Positions 34,670 to 42,501 of a DNA stretch of 64,000 nt are shown here, one piece after another. Where the stretch lies: positions 496,001-560,000 of the forward strand of contig JAPWJW010000001.1 of the NCBI GenBank assembly GCA_028283825.1, given 5' to 3'. Below the pieces are notes generated by a model. That model was given only the letters and a program-made list of their open reading frames with translations. It was not told the origin of the DNA and searched no databases. Made by a program: the position numbers and the translations under genes. The stretch is from Azospirillaceae bacterium (GTDB taxonomy: Bacteria > Pseudomonadota > Alphaproteobacteria > Azospirillales > Azospirillaceae). Each line of letters begins with the position of its first letter. Position 1 is the stretch's first letter.

Positions 34670-34765
34670 AATAGTTATCCGCATCTTTGTCCGAAGATCG
34701 CGGTTGGCGTCTGGGGCGCGGTTGGGCATTATCCGCCCATCTTTGGCAGCCCCTCGGATACATCC

Positions 34766-36022
34766 ATGACCACCGATGTCAGCGCGCCCGCCGATCCCGC
34801 TTCCCCGGCCGGCGACGATCCCCTGCAAATCTTCCTCGACCACTCGGAAGGCTGCGATGCCATCCAGCGCAAGATCATCGAGGTGCAGTCCTATCCCGGA
34901 CACGCCAAGACGCTGCGCCTGTTCACCACGTCGGAAGCGGCGCGCCTGATCCGCATTTCCGAAAGCCACCTGCGGGCGCTGCTGAAGAATGAGCAATTTC
35001 CCCAGGGGACGGTCATCGGCGGCAATAACCGCCGCGGCTTCACCCTGGGTGAGGTCAACCAAATCCGCCGGCAACTGTTCCAGCAGACGGGCGACGTGCG
35101 TTACCGCGTGGGCCGTGATCGTGAGGCGGGCGAGAAGCTGTCGGTCATCACCGTCGCCAACTTCAAGGGCGGGGCGGCCAAGACCACCCATTCCGTTCAC
35201 CTGGCCCAGTACCTGGCCTTGCAGGGCTATCGCGTGCTGATGATCGACCTGGACAGCCAGGCCAGTGCCACCTCGCTGTTCGGCTTCGTCCCCGATGAAC
35301 AGTTCGACCGGCTGGACACGCTGTACCGCCTGTTCACCCTGGACGACGCACAGCGCATCAGCGATCTGCGGCCGCTGATCCAGAAGACCTACTGGGATGG
35401 GCTGGACGTCATTCCCGCCAACCTTGGCCTGTATTCCACGGAGTTCGAGGTACCGGTGCGCCAGATGCGCCAGCGGGAATTGCGCTTCTGGCGCATCCTG
35501 GCCGATTCGCTTCAGACCGTGGACCAGGATTACGACATCGTCGTCTGCGATTGCCCGCCGTCGCTGAGTTATCTGTCGATCAACGCGGTGATGGCCGCCA
35601 ACTTCCTGCTGGTTCCCATTCCCCCCAGCATGCTGGACTTCAGTTCCGCCGGGCGCTTCTTCCGCATGGTCTATGAGACGCTGTCCACCCTGGCGCAGGC
35701 CGAGGGCGGGCGGGTGAAGACCTTCGACGCCGTGCGTCTGCTGGTGTCGAAGTACCAGACCGCCGACGGCAACCAGAGCCAACTGGTGAAGTGGATGGGC
35801 AGCATCTTCGCCGACACGCTGCTGGAAAACCGCATGGCCCTGACCACCGGCCTGGATAGCGCCGGCAACCTGAAGCAAAGCTATTACGAGCTTGAGGCCA
35901 GCGACGTGAACCGCCGCACCTATGAGCGCGGCCTGGAATATCTGAACAACGTGAATGCCGAGATCGAACGCGTGGTCTGGGACATCTGGAAGCGCGCGCC
36001 GGCGCGGGAGGGGACGCGATGA
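34766..36022 (+). CDS. parA: Partition ATPase ParA (RepA type) with N-terminal HTH
   Basis: 418 residues. Residues about 48-110 form a MerR-like DNA-binding region (TTSEAARLIRISESHLRALLKN). The deviant Walker A is KGGAAKTTH (135-142), Walker A' is MIDLDSQAS and Walker B is IVVCDCPPSLS. It uses ATP to position the replicon before division and, with its HTH, probably represses its own operon. The stop overlaps parB by four bases. Length and domain order match plasmid/chromid type Ia ParA, not chromosomal Soj. Confidence 0.95.
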   Translation: MTTDVSAPADPASPAGDDPLQIFLDHSEGCDAIQRKIIEVQSYPGHAKTLRLFTTSEAARLIRISESHLRALLKNEQFPQGTVIGGNNRRGFTLGEVNQIRRQLFQQTGDVRYRVGRDREAGEKLSVITVANFKGGAAKTTHSVHLAQYLALQGYRVLMIDLDSQASATSLFGFVPDEQFDRLDTLYRLFTLDDAQRISDLRPLIQKTYWDGLDVIPANLGLYSTEFEVPVRQMRQRELRFWRILADSLQTVDQDYDIVVCDCPPSLSYLSINAVMAANFLLVPIPPSMLDFSSAGRFFRMVYETLSTLAQAEGGRVKTFDAVRLLVSKYQTADGNQSQLVKWMGSIFADTLLENRMALTTGLDSAGNLKQSYYELEASDVNRRTYERGLEYLNNVNAEIERVVWDIWKRAPAREGTR

Positions 36023-37023
36023 GCCGCAAGGACAGAATGGCCGAACTGGACAACGCCATCGGCGATTTGACGGCGACAAGGGGTGCGCGGCCGGCGATGT
36101 CACGCTCCGCCATTCCCATCGTCAACCAGATCGAAAGCGTGTTCCAGGACAGCGCCAAGGAACTGGAGACGCTGCGCGACAGCGGCCGCGTCCTGCTGGA
36201 ACTGGACCCGTCGGACATCCATGGCACCCAGTACCAGGACCGGCACACCGCCGCCTTCGCCGATGCCGCCTTCGCCACCCTGGTGCAGGACATCCTGCGC
36301 CATGGCCAGTTGGCCCCGGTGCTGGTGCGGCCGGCCCCTGACGGCAACGGCTATGAGCTGATCGCCGGTCATCGCCGCACGGCCGCCTGCCGGCAGCTGG
36401 GCCGCAAGGTGGTGGCGCGGGTGATGGCGGCCGATGACCGCGACCTGCTGATCAAGATGGTGCAGGAGAATGAGGCCCGCGCCGACATCTCCGCCTATGA
36501 GCGCGCGGTGCAGCTGAAGACCGTTTTGGATACCGGCCTGATGAGCCGGGCCGAATTGATGGAGCGGCTGGACTTCAGCAAGGGCCATCTGTCCAACCTG
36601 CTGAAGTTCGCGGAACTGCCGGCCCATGTGGTCGCGGCATTGGAAGACCCGCGGCCGCTGAAGATCAGTGACGGCGCCAAGCTGGCCCGCCTGATCGCCG
36701 ACAGTGCAGAGGCGGCGGCGCGGGTGGATGAGGCGGCGGCGCAGCTGACGGCCCTGGCCGGCGATGACGGTCTGGGCTTTGCCGCCCGACTGCGGGCCCT
36801 GATGGCGGCGGCCCAGGGCGAGGTGCCCGTGGAAGCGGAGGTGGGGGGCGAGCGGGTGATCCGCTCCCGCACCGGCCAGGTTCTGGTCCGCCTGTCGCTG
36901 CATGAGGGACGCCCCATCCTGCGCCTGGCGGCGGGGCTGCCGTCGCAGACGCTGGATGCCCTGTTCGCGGAATTGCCTGATGCGTTGCGGCGCTGCGGCC
37001 TGGATGTGCCCGACACCTTATAA
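36019..37023 (+). CDS. parB: Partition protein ParB (RepB type)
   Basis: 334 residues. The N-terminal nuclease-like ParB domain includes the YELIAGHRRTAACRQLG box and MVQENEARADISAYERA. The central HTH is SRAELMERLDFSKGHLSNLLKFAELP. The C-terminal region would dimerise. It binds the replicon centromere and stimulates ParA. A terminator and two identical palindromes that are candidate binding sites lie directly behind the gene. Confidence 0.95.
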   Translation: MSRKDRMAELDNAIGDLTATRGARPAMSRSAIPIVNQIESVFQDSAKELETLRDSGRVLLELDPSDIHGTQYQDRHTAAFADAAFATLVQDILRHGQLAPVLVRPAPDGNGYELIAGHRRTAACRQLGRKVVARVMAADDRDLLIKMVQENEARADISAYERAVQLKTVLDTGLMSRAELMERLDFSKGHLSNLLKFAELPAHVVAALEDPRPLKISDGAKLARLIADSAEAAARVDEAAAQLTALAGDDGLGFAARLRALMAAAQGEVPVEAEVGGERVIRSRTGQVLVRLSLHEGRPILRLAAGLPSQTLDALFAELPDALRRCGLDVPDTL

Positions 37024-37047
37024 GTATGGGATGTGTCGCCCGCGCGA

Positions 37048-37063
37048 GTTTTTCTGAAAAAAC
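37048..37063. promoter_or_regulatory. Candidate parS palindrome, copy 1
   Basis: GTTTTT-CTGA-AAAAAC, 25 bp after the parB stop. An identical 16-mer lies 102 bp downstream. Confidence 0.45.
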
Positions 37064-37069
37064 CGGATC

Positions 37070-37103
37070 AAGCCCTGTCCTCTGCGGCGGGGCTTTTTCT
37101 TTG
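37070..37103 (+). terminator. Terminator after parAB
   Basis: AAGCCC (37070-37075) pairs with GGGCTT (37090-37095), followed by TTTTCTTTG. The stem is short but ends in a T-rich run. Confidence 0.6.
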
Positions 37104-37129
37104 TTCGGGAGGGCCGGGCGGCTGCGGCT

Positions 37130-37147
37130 TCAAGGGAACGGTTACCG
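37130..37147 (+). repeat. Isolated iteron copy behind parB
   Basis: TCAAGGGAACGGTTACCG matches the origin iteron consensus 2.5 kb from the next copy and ends 2 bp before the second candidate parS. Confidence 0.6.
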
Positions 37148-37149
37148 GG

Positions 37150-37165
37150 GTTTTTCTGAAAAAAC
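37150..37165. promoter_or_regulatory. Candidate parS palindrome, copy 2
   Basis: Identical to the 16-mer at 37048-37063, adjacent to an iteron copy. Confidence 0.45.
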
Positions 37166-37195
37166 TGCGGCCGGAACCGGTGGGCTCATGCCAGT

Positions 37196-37346
37196 GGCCT
37201 TTGATCGTGACCGGTCAAAGGCCCCCTCAAGCGCCGGGCGCCGACATCCGTCGGCTTGGGCTTCCTCACTGCGCCCTCCGGTGCTCGTTCCGGCGGCCCC
37301 GGTCGGGGCCTACAGCGGCACGAGTCAAAAGCTCGCGCCGCCGGTA
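37196..37346 (+). repeat. Dispersed palindromic repeat, family 1, copy F
   Basis: Leading hairpin GGCCTTTGA...TCAAAGGCC (37196-37223), core CTCAAGCGCCGGGCGCCGACATCC onward, GGCCCCGGTCGGGGCC palindrome, and a trailing hairpin around AGTCAAAAGCT. Ends at the stop of the next gene. Confidence 0.8.
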
Positions 37347-38525
37347 TCATTCCACCATGTAGGCGCGGTAGGCATCGCGGCCGGAAATCTCCAGCACCAG
37401 CCGCTCCTGCCGCAGGCCATCCAGCAGGCTACGGGCGGCGGTGCCGCTCATGTCCAGCGCCTGGGCCAGGCGGCCGGATGTCACCACCGGTTGGGCCAGA
37501 AGGTAGGCGGCCACCTGCGGACCGCGTGAGGTGGAGCGGCGGGGGCGCAGGGCCTCCGCCAATTGCACCTCCGCCAGACGCAGGCGGCGCAGCACCGTCT
37601 CACCACGCGCCGCCGACCGTGCCACGGCATTTAGGAAAGCCAGCAACCAGCCGTCCTGCCGGTCGGGGCGATAGTCCATGGCGTAACCCAGGAAACCGAT
37701 AGAGGGCATCAGCACCGGGCCGCCGGTGAAAGCGGGGTGGGTGGGGCCGGTATCCGAACCCTCGAGGTTGGCCTCTTCGACACCGCCGCGCCTGGCCTGA
37801 ACCAGACCCTGCCGGGCGGGCCACCATGCCGCCAGCAGGCGGCCCAACGCGGCACCGGCGGTGCGGTCGGCACGGGTTCCGTGCCAATGGGCCAGGAAGG
37901 CGGCGGCACCGACCAGGGCGGGCAGGGCGCGGAACCCGGCCAGGGTGTCGGGTGCCAAGGCGGACTGAAGCACGGCCCAGCGCTCCGCACCGTCCACCTC
38001 TTCATCCGCGCCATTCCACAAGGTGAAGCCGGTGGCCCGCGCCTGCCGCACCCGGTCCAATGCCGCCAGCCGCCGGGGGGTGTAGAGATGACGGGGGTGA
38101 CGGGCGGCCAGGCGGCGGACCAGGTCATACAGTGGCAAGGCTTGCGCCAGGTCGGGGTCGGGCGCGCGGTCCAGGCTGTCCCAGGCCAGCAGGCGCAAAT
38201 CGGCGGTGTCCACCAGCACGCCGTTCAGCCGGGATGAGGCTGCTGCCTCTTCAATGGCCATGCGGTTGACCCAGCCGGCGGCCACGGCCGGGGAGGCCGC
38301 CGCCACGCCGCAATCCAGCCGCACCAGGGCGGCGGACGCGGCCTCCAGCGCCAGCAGTTCCGGCACGCCATAGGACTCATAAGGTCTAATGGACGCGGCA
38401 TCCGCCGGGATGGGCGCCGGGGGGGAAGGGGATGCCGCGTCGGTAACCGGGATGATGGGAACCGTCGGGCGGGGGGCCGGGGCATAAGGGTTCCCCGGTG
38501 TCTCCCACCAGTCTTCCGTCATCAT
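37347..38525 (-). CDS. HTH-containing protein resembling DUF1612/HTH_13 plasmid proteins
   Basis: 392 residues. The middle part contains EEAAASSRLNGVLVDTADLRLL, like the Fic-N/DUF1612 N-terminal segment. The C-terminal 60 residues (VAAYLLAQPVVTSGRLAQALDMSGTAARSLLDGLRQERLVLEIS) form a winged helix-turn-helix. The N-terminus is Pro-rich. Such proteins are common on rhizobial and related secondary replicons and probably regulate transcription. No Fic catalytic HPFxxGNGR motif is visible. Family assignment is from resemblance only. Confidence 0.6.
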   Translation of the reverse strand: MMTEDWWETPGNPYAPAPRPTVPIIPVTDAASPSPPAPIPADAASIRPYESYGVPELLALEAASAALVRLDCGVAAASPAVAAGWVNRMAIEEAAASSRLNGVLVDTADLRLLAWDSLDRAPDPDLAQALPLYDLVRRLAARHPRHLYTPRRLAALDRVRQARATGFTLWNGADEEVDGAERWAVLQSALAPDTLAGFRALPALVGAAAFLAHWHGTRADRTAGAALGRLLAAWWPARQGLVQARRGGVEEANLEGSDTGPTHPAFTGGPVLMPSIGFLGYAMDYRPDRQDGWLLAFLNAVARSAARGETVLRRLRLAEVQLAEALRPRRSTSRGPQVAAYLLAQPVVTSGRLAQALDMSGTAARSLLDGLRQERLVLEISGRDAYRAYMVE

Positions 38526-38635
38526 TATCCCCCTTGTCCCAGCTCAAGGGAACAATGGGCATCTCTAGGCCAGAAAGCAAGTTATGTGGGAATTAGCTTT
38601 CCCGTGCCGAAACAGGCCCGGCAGACAGGCGTGGC

Positions 38636-38902
38636 CTACAGGTACTTGGTGATTTCCGCCATTTCCGACAGCCGTTCCCGCGTTTGCGCGGGCAGGGGGC
38701 CGGTCGCCTCCTCCAGGTGATGCTCGATGTGGTGCAGCACCAGCGCGACCTTGGCCTTGTCCACCGCCTTGACCACGGCCTGAAGCTGCTGGGCGATGGT
38801 CAGGGCGTCGCGCCCCTCCTCCACCATCTGCACGATCTTGGTGAAGTGGCCTTGAGCCCGCTTCAGGCGGTTCAGGATGTCGGGGGTGGTGGCGTGGGTC
38901 AT
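38636..38902 (-). CDS. CsoR/RcnR-family repressor lacking all cysteines
   Basis: 88 residues, all-helical, with the family start ILNRLKRAQGHFTKIVQMVEEGRDALTIAQQLQAV and the HHIEHHLEEA helix. CsoR and FrmR sense Cu(I) or formaldehyde through a conserved Cys near residue 36, and CsoR uses a second Cys near 65; this protein has no cysteine at all, though several His remain in the second site. Its signal is therefore unclear. It is divergent from a 58-codon gene across a G/C-tract palindrome that fits the operators of this family, so it probably represses both. Confidence 0.88.
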   Translation of the reverse strand: MTHATTPDILNRLKRAQGHFTKIVQMVEEGRDALTIAQQLQAVVKAVDKAKVALVLHHIEHHLEEATGPLPAQTRERLSEMAEITKYL

Positions 38903-38905
38903 GCC

Positions 38906-38938
38906 TTGACTCGTATCCCCCCAGGGGGGTTAAGTCAA
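38906..38938. promoter_or_regulatory. Operator of the CsoR/RcnR-family repressor
   Basis: A perfect C6-A-G6 tract (38917-38929) lies inside wider inverted arms TTGACT (38906-38911) and AGTCAA (38933-38938). RcnR/CsoR-family operators are characterised by such G/C tracts. It sits between the divergent starts at 38902 and 38965. Confidence 0.75.
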
Positions 38939-38964
38939 ACCACCATTTGAGGAGTTAAGGACCG

Positions 38965-39141
38965 ATGTGCTGCCGCACCGCCGTTGAAAAGGCCTATCAC
39001 CAGATGCGGGCGTCCGGCGCCCCGGCGCAGCACGCCTATGAGGCGGCCCTGGTGCTGTATCGCTACAACCATCCGGAAGACGCGGTGCCGGTGGCTGAAG
39101 CGGCGGTGGCGCTGTGGACCGGGCACAGCCGGATGCATTGA
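38965..39141 (+). CDS. 58-residue hypothetical protein divergent from the CsoR-family gene
   Basis: ATG at 38965 with GGAG and AAGG upstream. The protein starts MCCRTAVEKAYHQM, is helical and Ala-rich, and ends GHSRMH; it has a Cys-Cys pair at residues 2-3 and five His. The reading frame has normal high-GC codon use. Control by the C6-A-G6 operator suggests a role in metal or aldehyde stress, for example binding the metal, but no family is recognised. Confidence 0.65.
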   Translation: MCCRTAVEKAYHQMRASGAPAQHAYEAALVLYRYNHPEDAVPVAEAAVALWTGHSRMH

Positions 39142-39148
39142 TGCCTAG

Positions 39149-39305
39149 CCTTTGATCGGTATCGATCAAAGGCCCCTCAGGTGCCGGGCGCCGACATCCG
39201 TCGGCTTTGGCTTGGGGCCTCCCTTCCCAGTTCGCCTGCGGCTTCCCGGGAAGGTCCGGCGGGCGCCGTCGCGTCCTACACCGGCATGGGCCCCCCATAC
39301 CGGTA
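39149..39305 (+). repeat. Dispersed palindromic repeat, family 1, copy G
   Basis: Leading hairpin CCTTTGATCG...CGATCAAAGG, core GGTGCCGGGCGCCGACATCC, and a trailing hairpin ACCGGCATGGG...CCATACCGGT. It separates the 58-residue gene from ada. Confidence 0.8.
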
Positions 39306-39416
39306 GTCTACCCACGGGAGTCACCTCCGCGAATTTGACCGCAAGACCCGGGATGGCGGCCTCTGCCGGCGCGGTTACACCAAGGCAAGACCATCACCAT
39401 ATCAAGGATGAGGATC

Positions 39417-40496
39417 ATGCCCGACGCCGCGACCATGCCCCGACCCACCATCCCCACCGAAGCCGATCCGCGCTGGCAGGCGCTGCTGACCCGCGACGCG
39501 TCGCAGGATGGCGCCTTCGTCTATTCGGTGAAGACCACCGGAATCTATTGCCGGCCCTCCTGCCCCTCGCGTTTGGCCAAGCCGCAGAACGTCGCCTTCC
39601 ACGCCAGCTGCGAAGCGGCGGAGCGCGCGGGCTTTCGTGCCTGCAAGCGTTGCCAGCCTTGCCAGCAAAGTCAGCGCCAACGTCAGGCGCGGATGGTGGC
39701 CGATATCTGCCGGGTTATCGAGACGGCGGAGGAGGTGCCGGGCCTGGATGCGTTGGCGGCCCAGGCCGGCCTCAGCCCCTATCACTTCCACCGTGTGTTC
39801 AAGGCGGTCACCGGGCTGACGCCCAAGGTGTACGCCTCCGCCCATCGGGGGCGGCGCGTACGGGAGGAACTGGTACGCCCCGGCGCCACCGTCACCACCG
39901 CCCTTTATGATGCCGGCTTCAACGCCAGCAGCCGCTTTTATGAATTGGCGGACAATCTCCTGGGTATGGCGCCCGGCGACTACCGGGCCGGTGGCACCAA
40001 TGCTGACATCTGTTTCGCCGTGGCGCAATGCAGCCTGGGAGCCATCCTGGTGGCGCGCAGTGGACGTGGGGTCTGCGCCATCCTGATCGGCGACGATCCC
40101 GACACCCTGGTGCGCGACCTCCAGGATCGTTTCCCCAAGGCGATTCTGACCGGTGACGACCCGGATTTCGATCGGGTGGTGGCCCAGGTGGTGGGGTCGG
40201 TCGAGGCGCCGAACCTGGGCCTGGACCTGCCGCTGGATGTGCGTGGCACGGCGTTCCAGCAACGGGTCTGGCAAGCGTTGCGTGACATCCCGGCGGGCGA
40301 GACCGCCAGTTACGCGGAGGTGGCGCGGCGCATCGGCGCGCCCAAGGCGGTGCGGGCCGTGGCCCAGGCCTGTGCCGCCAACAACCTGGCGATCGCCATT
40401 CCCTGCCATCGCGTGGTGCGCACCGATGGCGCCCTGTCCGGCTATCGTTGGGGGGTGGAGCGCAAGCGGATCTTGCTGGCGCGGGAAAAGGCCTGA
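39417..40496 (+). CDS. ada: Ada: bifunctional transcriptional activator / O6-alkylguanine-DNA alkyltransferase
   Basis: 359 residues from ATG 39417, which has GAGG just upstream; an ATG nine bases earlier is possible. The N-terminal Ada zinc domain has the Cys cluster GIYCRPSCPS and CKRCQPC, including the phosphotriester acceptor. The AraC-type HTH follows (LDALAAQAGLSPYHFHRVFKAVTGLTPKVYA), then the alkyltransferase domain with the acceptor Cys in IAIPCHRVVR. When alkylated it activates repair genes. The downstream oxygenase gene overlaps its stop by one base. Confidence 0.96.
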   Translation: MPDAATMPRPTIPTEADPRWQALLTRDASQDGAFVYSVKTTGIYCRPSCPSRLAKPQNVAFHASCEAAERAGFRACKRCQPCQQSQRQRQARMVADICRVIETAEEVPGLDALAAQAGLSPYHFHRVFKAVTGLTPKVYASAHRGRRVREELVRPGATVTTALYDAGFNASSRFYELADNLLGMAPGDYRAGGTNADICFAVAQCSLGAILVARSGRGVCAILIGDDPDTLVRDLQDRFPKAILTGDDPDFDRVVAQVVGSVEAPNLGLDLPLDVRGTAFQQRVWQALRDIPAGETASYAEVARRIGAPKAVRAVAQACAANNLAIAIPCHRVVRTDGALSGYRWGVERKRILLAREKA

Positions 40497-41188
40497 TGCC
40501 GGGGCGCTTCGACTGGACGGCCATCGAGGCTGAACTGGATGCCCATGGCTGCGCTGTCCTGCCCGGCTTGCTGGATGCCGACACCTGTGGTGCGCTGGCT
40601 GGCCTGTACGACGGCGCGTACGGGTTCCGCAGCCGGGTGGTGATGGCGCGTCACGGCTTCGGTTCGGGTGAATACAAATATTGGGCCTATCCCCTGCCGC
40701 CGGTGGTGCAGGGCTTACGCCAGGATCTGTATCCCCGCCTGGCGGCCATCGCCAACCGGTGGAACCTGCGGCTGGGCATCAATGGGCGCTATCCCGAAAC
40801 CCACGCCGATTTCCTGGCCGCCTGCCACCAGGCTGGCCAGGTGCGGCCCACGCCCTTGCTGCTGCGCTATGGGCCCGGCGACTACAACTGCCTGCACCAG
40901 GATTTGTATGGTGAGCGGGTGTTCCCCTTGCAGGTCGCCGTGCTGTTGTCGGAACCGGGCCGGGACTTCACCGGCGGGGAGTTCGTGCTGACCGAACAGC
41001 GGCCGCGCCTGCAGTCGCGGGTGGAGGTGGTGCCCCTGACCCAGGGCGATGGTGTGATCTTCGCGGTGAATCATCGGCCGGTGTCCGGCACACGGGGCAC
41101 TTACCGCGTCGCCCTGCGCCATGGCGTCAGCCGGATCCGCACCGGCCAGCGCCACACGCTGGGCATCATTTTTCATGATGGTTTGTAG
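40496..41188 (+). CDS. 2OG-Fe(II) oxygenase co-transcribed with ada
   Basis: 230 residues from ATG 40496, whose first base is the last base of the ada stop codon. Iron ligands are visible: His and Asp in LHQDLYGE and the distal His in the NHRPVSGTRGTYRVALRHG region, with a following Arg for 2-oxoglutarate. It is not a classical AlkB sequence, but its position behind ada suggests a role in alkylation damage repair. Alternatives are a prolyl-hydroxylase-like enzyme. Confidence 0.85.
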   Translation: MPGRFDWTAIEAELDAHGCAVLPGLLDADTCGALAGLYDGAYGFRSRVVMARHGFGSGEYKYWAYPLPPVVQGLRQDLYPRLAAIANRWNLRLGINGRYPETHADFLAACHQAGQVRPTPLLLRYGPGDYNCLHQDLYGERVFPLQVAVLLSEPGRDFTGGEFVLTEQRPRLQSRVEVVPLTQGDGVIFAVNHRPVSGTRGTYRVALRHGVSRIRTGQRHTLGIIFHDGL

Positions 41189-41192
41189 TTTT

Positions 41193-41319
41193 CCTCAGGT
41201 GCCGGCAGGGCCATCCGGCCCTTTGGCTATCCTCCCTTTCCAGTCCACTTTGTTCCCCGGAAAGGTCCGGCGGCCCCGGTCGCGTCCTACAGACGTGCGC
41301 GCCGCTCAGCGTGCACGTC
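41193..41319 (+). repeat. Dispersed palindromic repeat, family 1, copy H
   Basis: Core from CCTCAGGTGCCGG to GTCGCGTCCTAC, then a trailing hairpin GACGTGC...GCACGTC. A 12-bp perfect tandem duplication (GCTTCCATATAT, 41324-41347) follows directly. Confidence 0.75.
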
Positions 41320-41400
41320 CGACGCTTCCATATATGCTTCCATATATAGAGTGTGAGGGTACGGTGGCCGCTCCGTCCTTGAGGATTATTAGATGCGCCC

Positions 41401-41501
41401 CAGGCCTGCGACCGCAGGCCCCGCAGTTTTCCGGGGAGCCGCAGGCGGACTGGAAAACGAGGATAGGCAAGCGGGCGGATGCCCGCGCCCGCCGCCTGAG
41501 G
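41401..41501 (-). repeat. Dispersed palindromic repeat, family 1, copy I
   Basis: Minus-strand copy with GGCCTGCGACCGCAGGCC palindrome, GTTTTCCGGGGAGCC...GGACTGGAAAAC pair and CCGCCTGAGG end, six bases before the BMP gene stop. Confidence 0.8.
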
Positions 41502-41506
41502 GCGAA

Positions 41507-42490
41507 CTAACTGGGACTCTCCACCTTGACCTGACCGCTGACGATGGCCTGGCGGGCGCGGGCCACGGCTTGCACGATGGCGGGTGTCCAGACCGCCCGG
41601 TTGTCGGCGTCCACCACCACGTCCACCCCGCCCTCCTTCAGGCCCAGGCGGGTGATGCCGGCCTTGAAGGTCTGGCTGCGCCCGGCCTCGAAGGCGCGGG
41701 CGATGGCCACGTCCAGCCGCTTGACCATGGAGGTCAGCATGGCGCCGGGGTAGAGGTAGTTCTGGTTGCTGTCCACGCCCACGCCCAAGGCGCCCTTGGC
41801 GTGGCCGATGTCGAGCGCACCCAGGCCGGAGACACCGGCGGCGGGGAACAGCACGTCGGCGTCGTGGCGCAGCATGTCGCGGGCGATCTCCGACGCGGCG
41901 AAGGGGTCGGAGAAACCCTTGGGATCGGCCGCCACCAGGCCGGTCAGCACGGTGGCGTCGGGCCGGGTGTCCTTCACGCCCTGGGCATAGCCCTTCTCGA
42001 ACCGCTCGATCACCGCCGCCGGCATGCCGCCGATGAAACCCACCGTGCCGCTCTTGCTGGCCAGGGCCGCCGCCACGCCCACCAGGTAGGAACCCTCGTT
42101 CTCCGCGAACATCACGGAGGAAACGTTGGTGCCCGGCACCACGCCGTCGAACAGGGTGAAGCGGACGGACGCGTGCCGGGGCGCGAAGGTGGCGAGTGCG
42201 GCCTGGAAACGGAAGCCGATCAGCGCCACGTCGGTGCAGCCGGCGGTGACGGCAGATTGTAAGGCGGCGGCATACTCGCTTTCGCCCGCCGGCTCGAACT
42301 CCGCGACGGCCACACCGGACGATTGGGCGAAAGTCTGGCTGCCGTTGTAGGCCATTTCATTGAAGCTTTTGTCGAACTTTCCGGCCTCGGTATAGACGAC
42401 GCAGGGCTTGAAAGTGTCAGCGGCGCTGGCGTTGCCAGCAATGCATGTGGTCAGCAGGGCGGCCGCGATCAGGGGAAGGGGGCGTTTCAT
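41507..42490 (-). CDS. BMP/PnrA-family periplasmic substrate-binding protein
   Basis: 327 residues from ATG 42490 (GAGGAGA upstream), with a signal peptide ending NASA-ADTF. The PnrA/Med family features are KSFNEMAYNG near the N-terminus and VGFIGGM, FEKGYAQGVKD and GVGVDSNQNYLYPGAMLTSMVKR later. Members bind nucleosides or purines for ABC import. No ABC transporter genes are nearby; instead it starts 11 bp after the stop of a chemoreceptor gene, suggesting it delivers ligand to that receptor. Confidence 0.9.
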   Translation of the reverse strand: MKRPLPLIAAALLTTCIAGNASAADTFKPCVVYTEAGKFDKSFNEMAYNGSQTFAQSSGVAVAEFEPAGESEYAAALQSAVTAGCTDVALIGFRFQAALATFAPRHASVRFTLFDGVVPGTNVSSVMFAENEGSYLVGVAAALASKSGTVGFIGGMPAAVIERFEKGYAQGVKDTRPDATVLTGLVAADPKGFSDPFAASEIARDMLRHDADVLFPAAGVSGLGALDIGHAKGALGVGVDSNQNYLYPGAMLTSMVKRLDVAIARAFEAGRSQTFKAGITRLGLKEGGVDVVVDADNRAVWTPAIVQAVARARQAIVSGQVKVESPS

Positions 42491-42501
42491 GATGTTTCTC
42501 C

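Larger units (their letters stand above)
33663..34765. other. Origin of replication region of a secondary replicon
   Basis: A 1.1-kb gap between divergent rep and parA. It holds at least ten copies of an 18-bp iteron-like motif in both orientations, about 15 GANTC sites between 33789 and 34308, and an AT-rich stretch near 34225-34330 (including TTTAAGCGATTGAAAAATTT and two GTTTAA/GTTAAA motifs) that could be the unwinding element. TTATCCGCA at 34675-34683 is one mismatch from the DnaA box consensus. ORFs in this region are compositionally odd and overlap the repeats. Origin function is inferred from gene context plus repeats. Confidence 0.82.
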
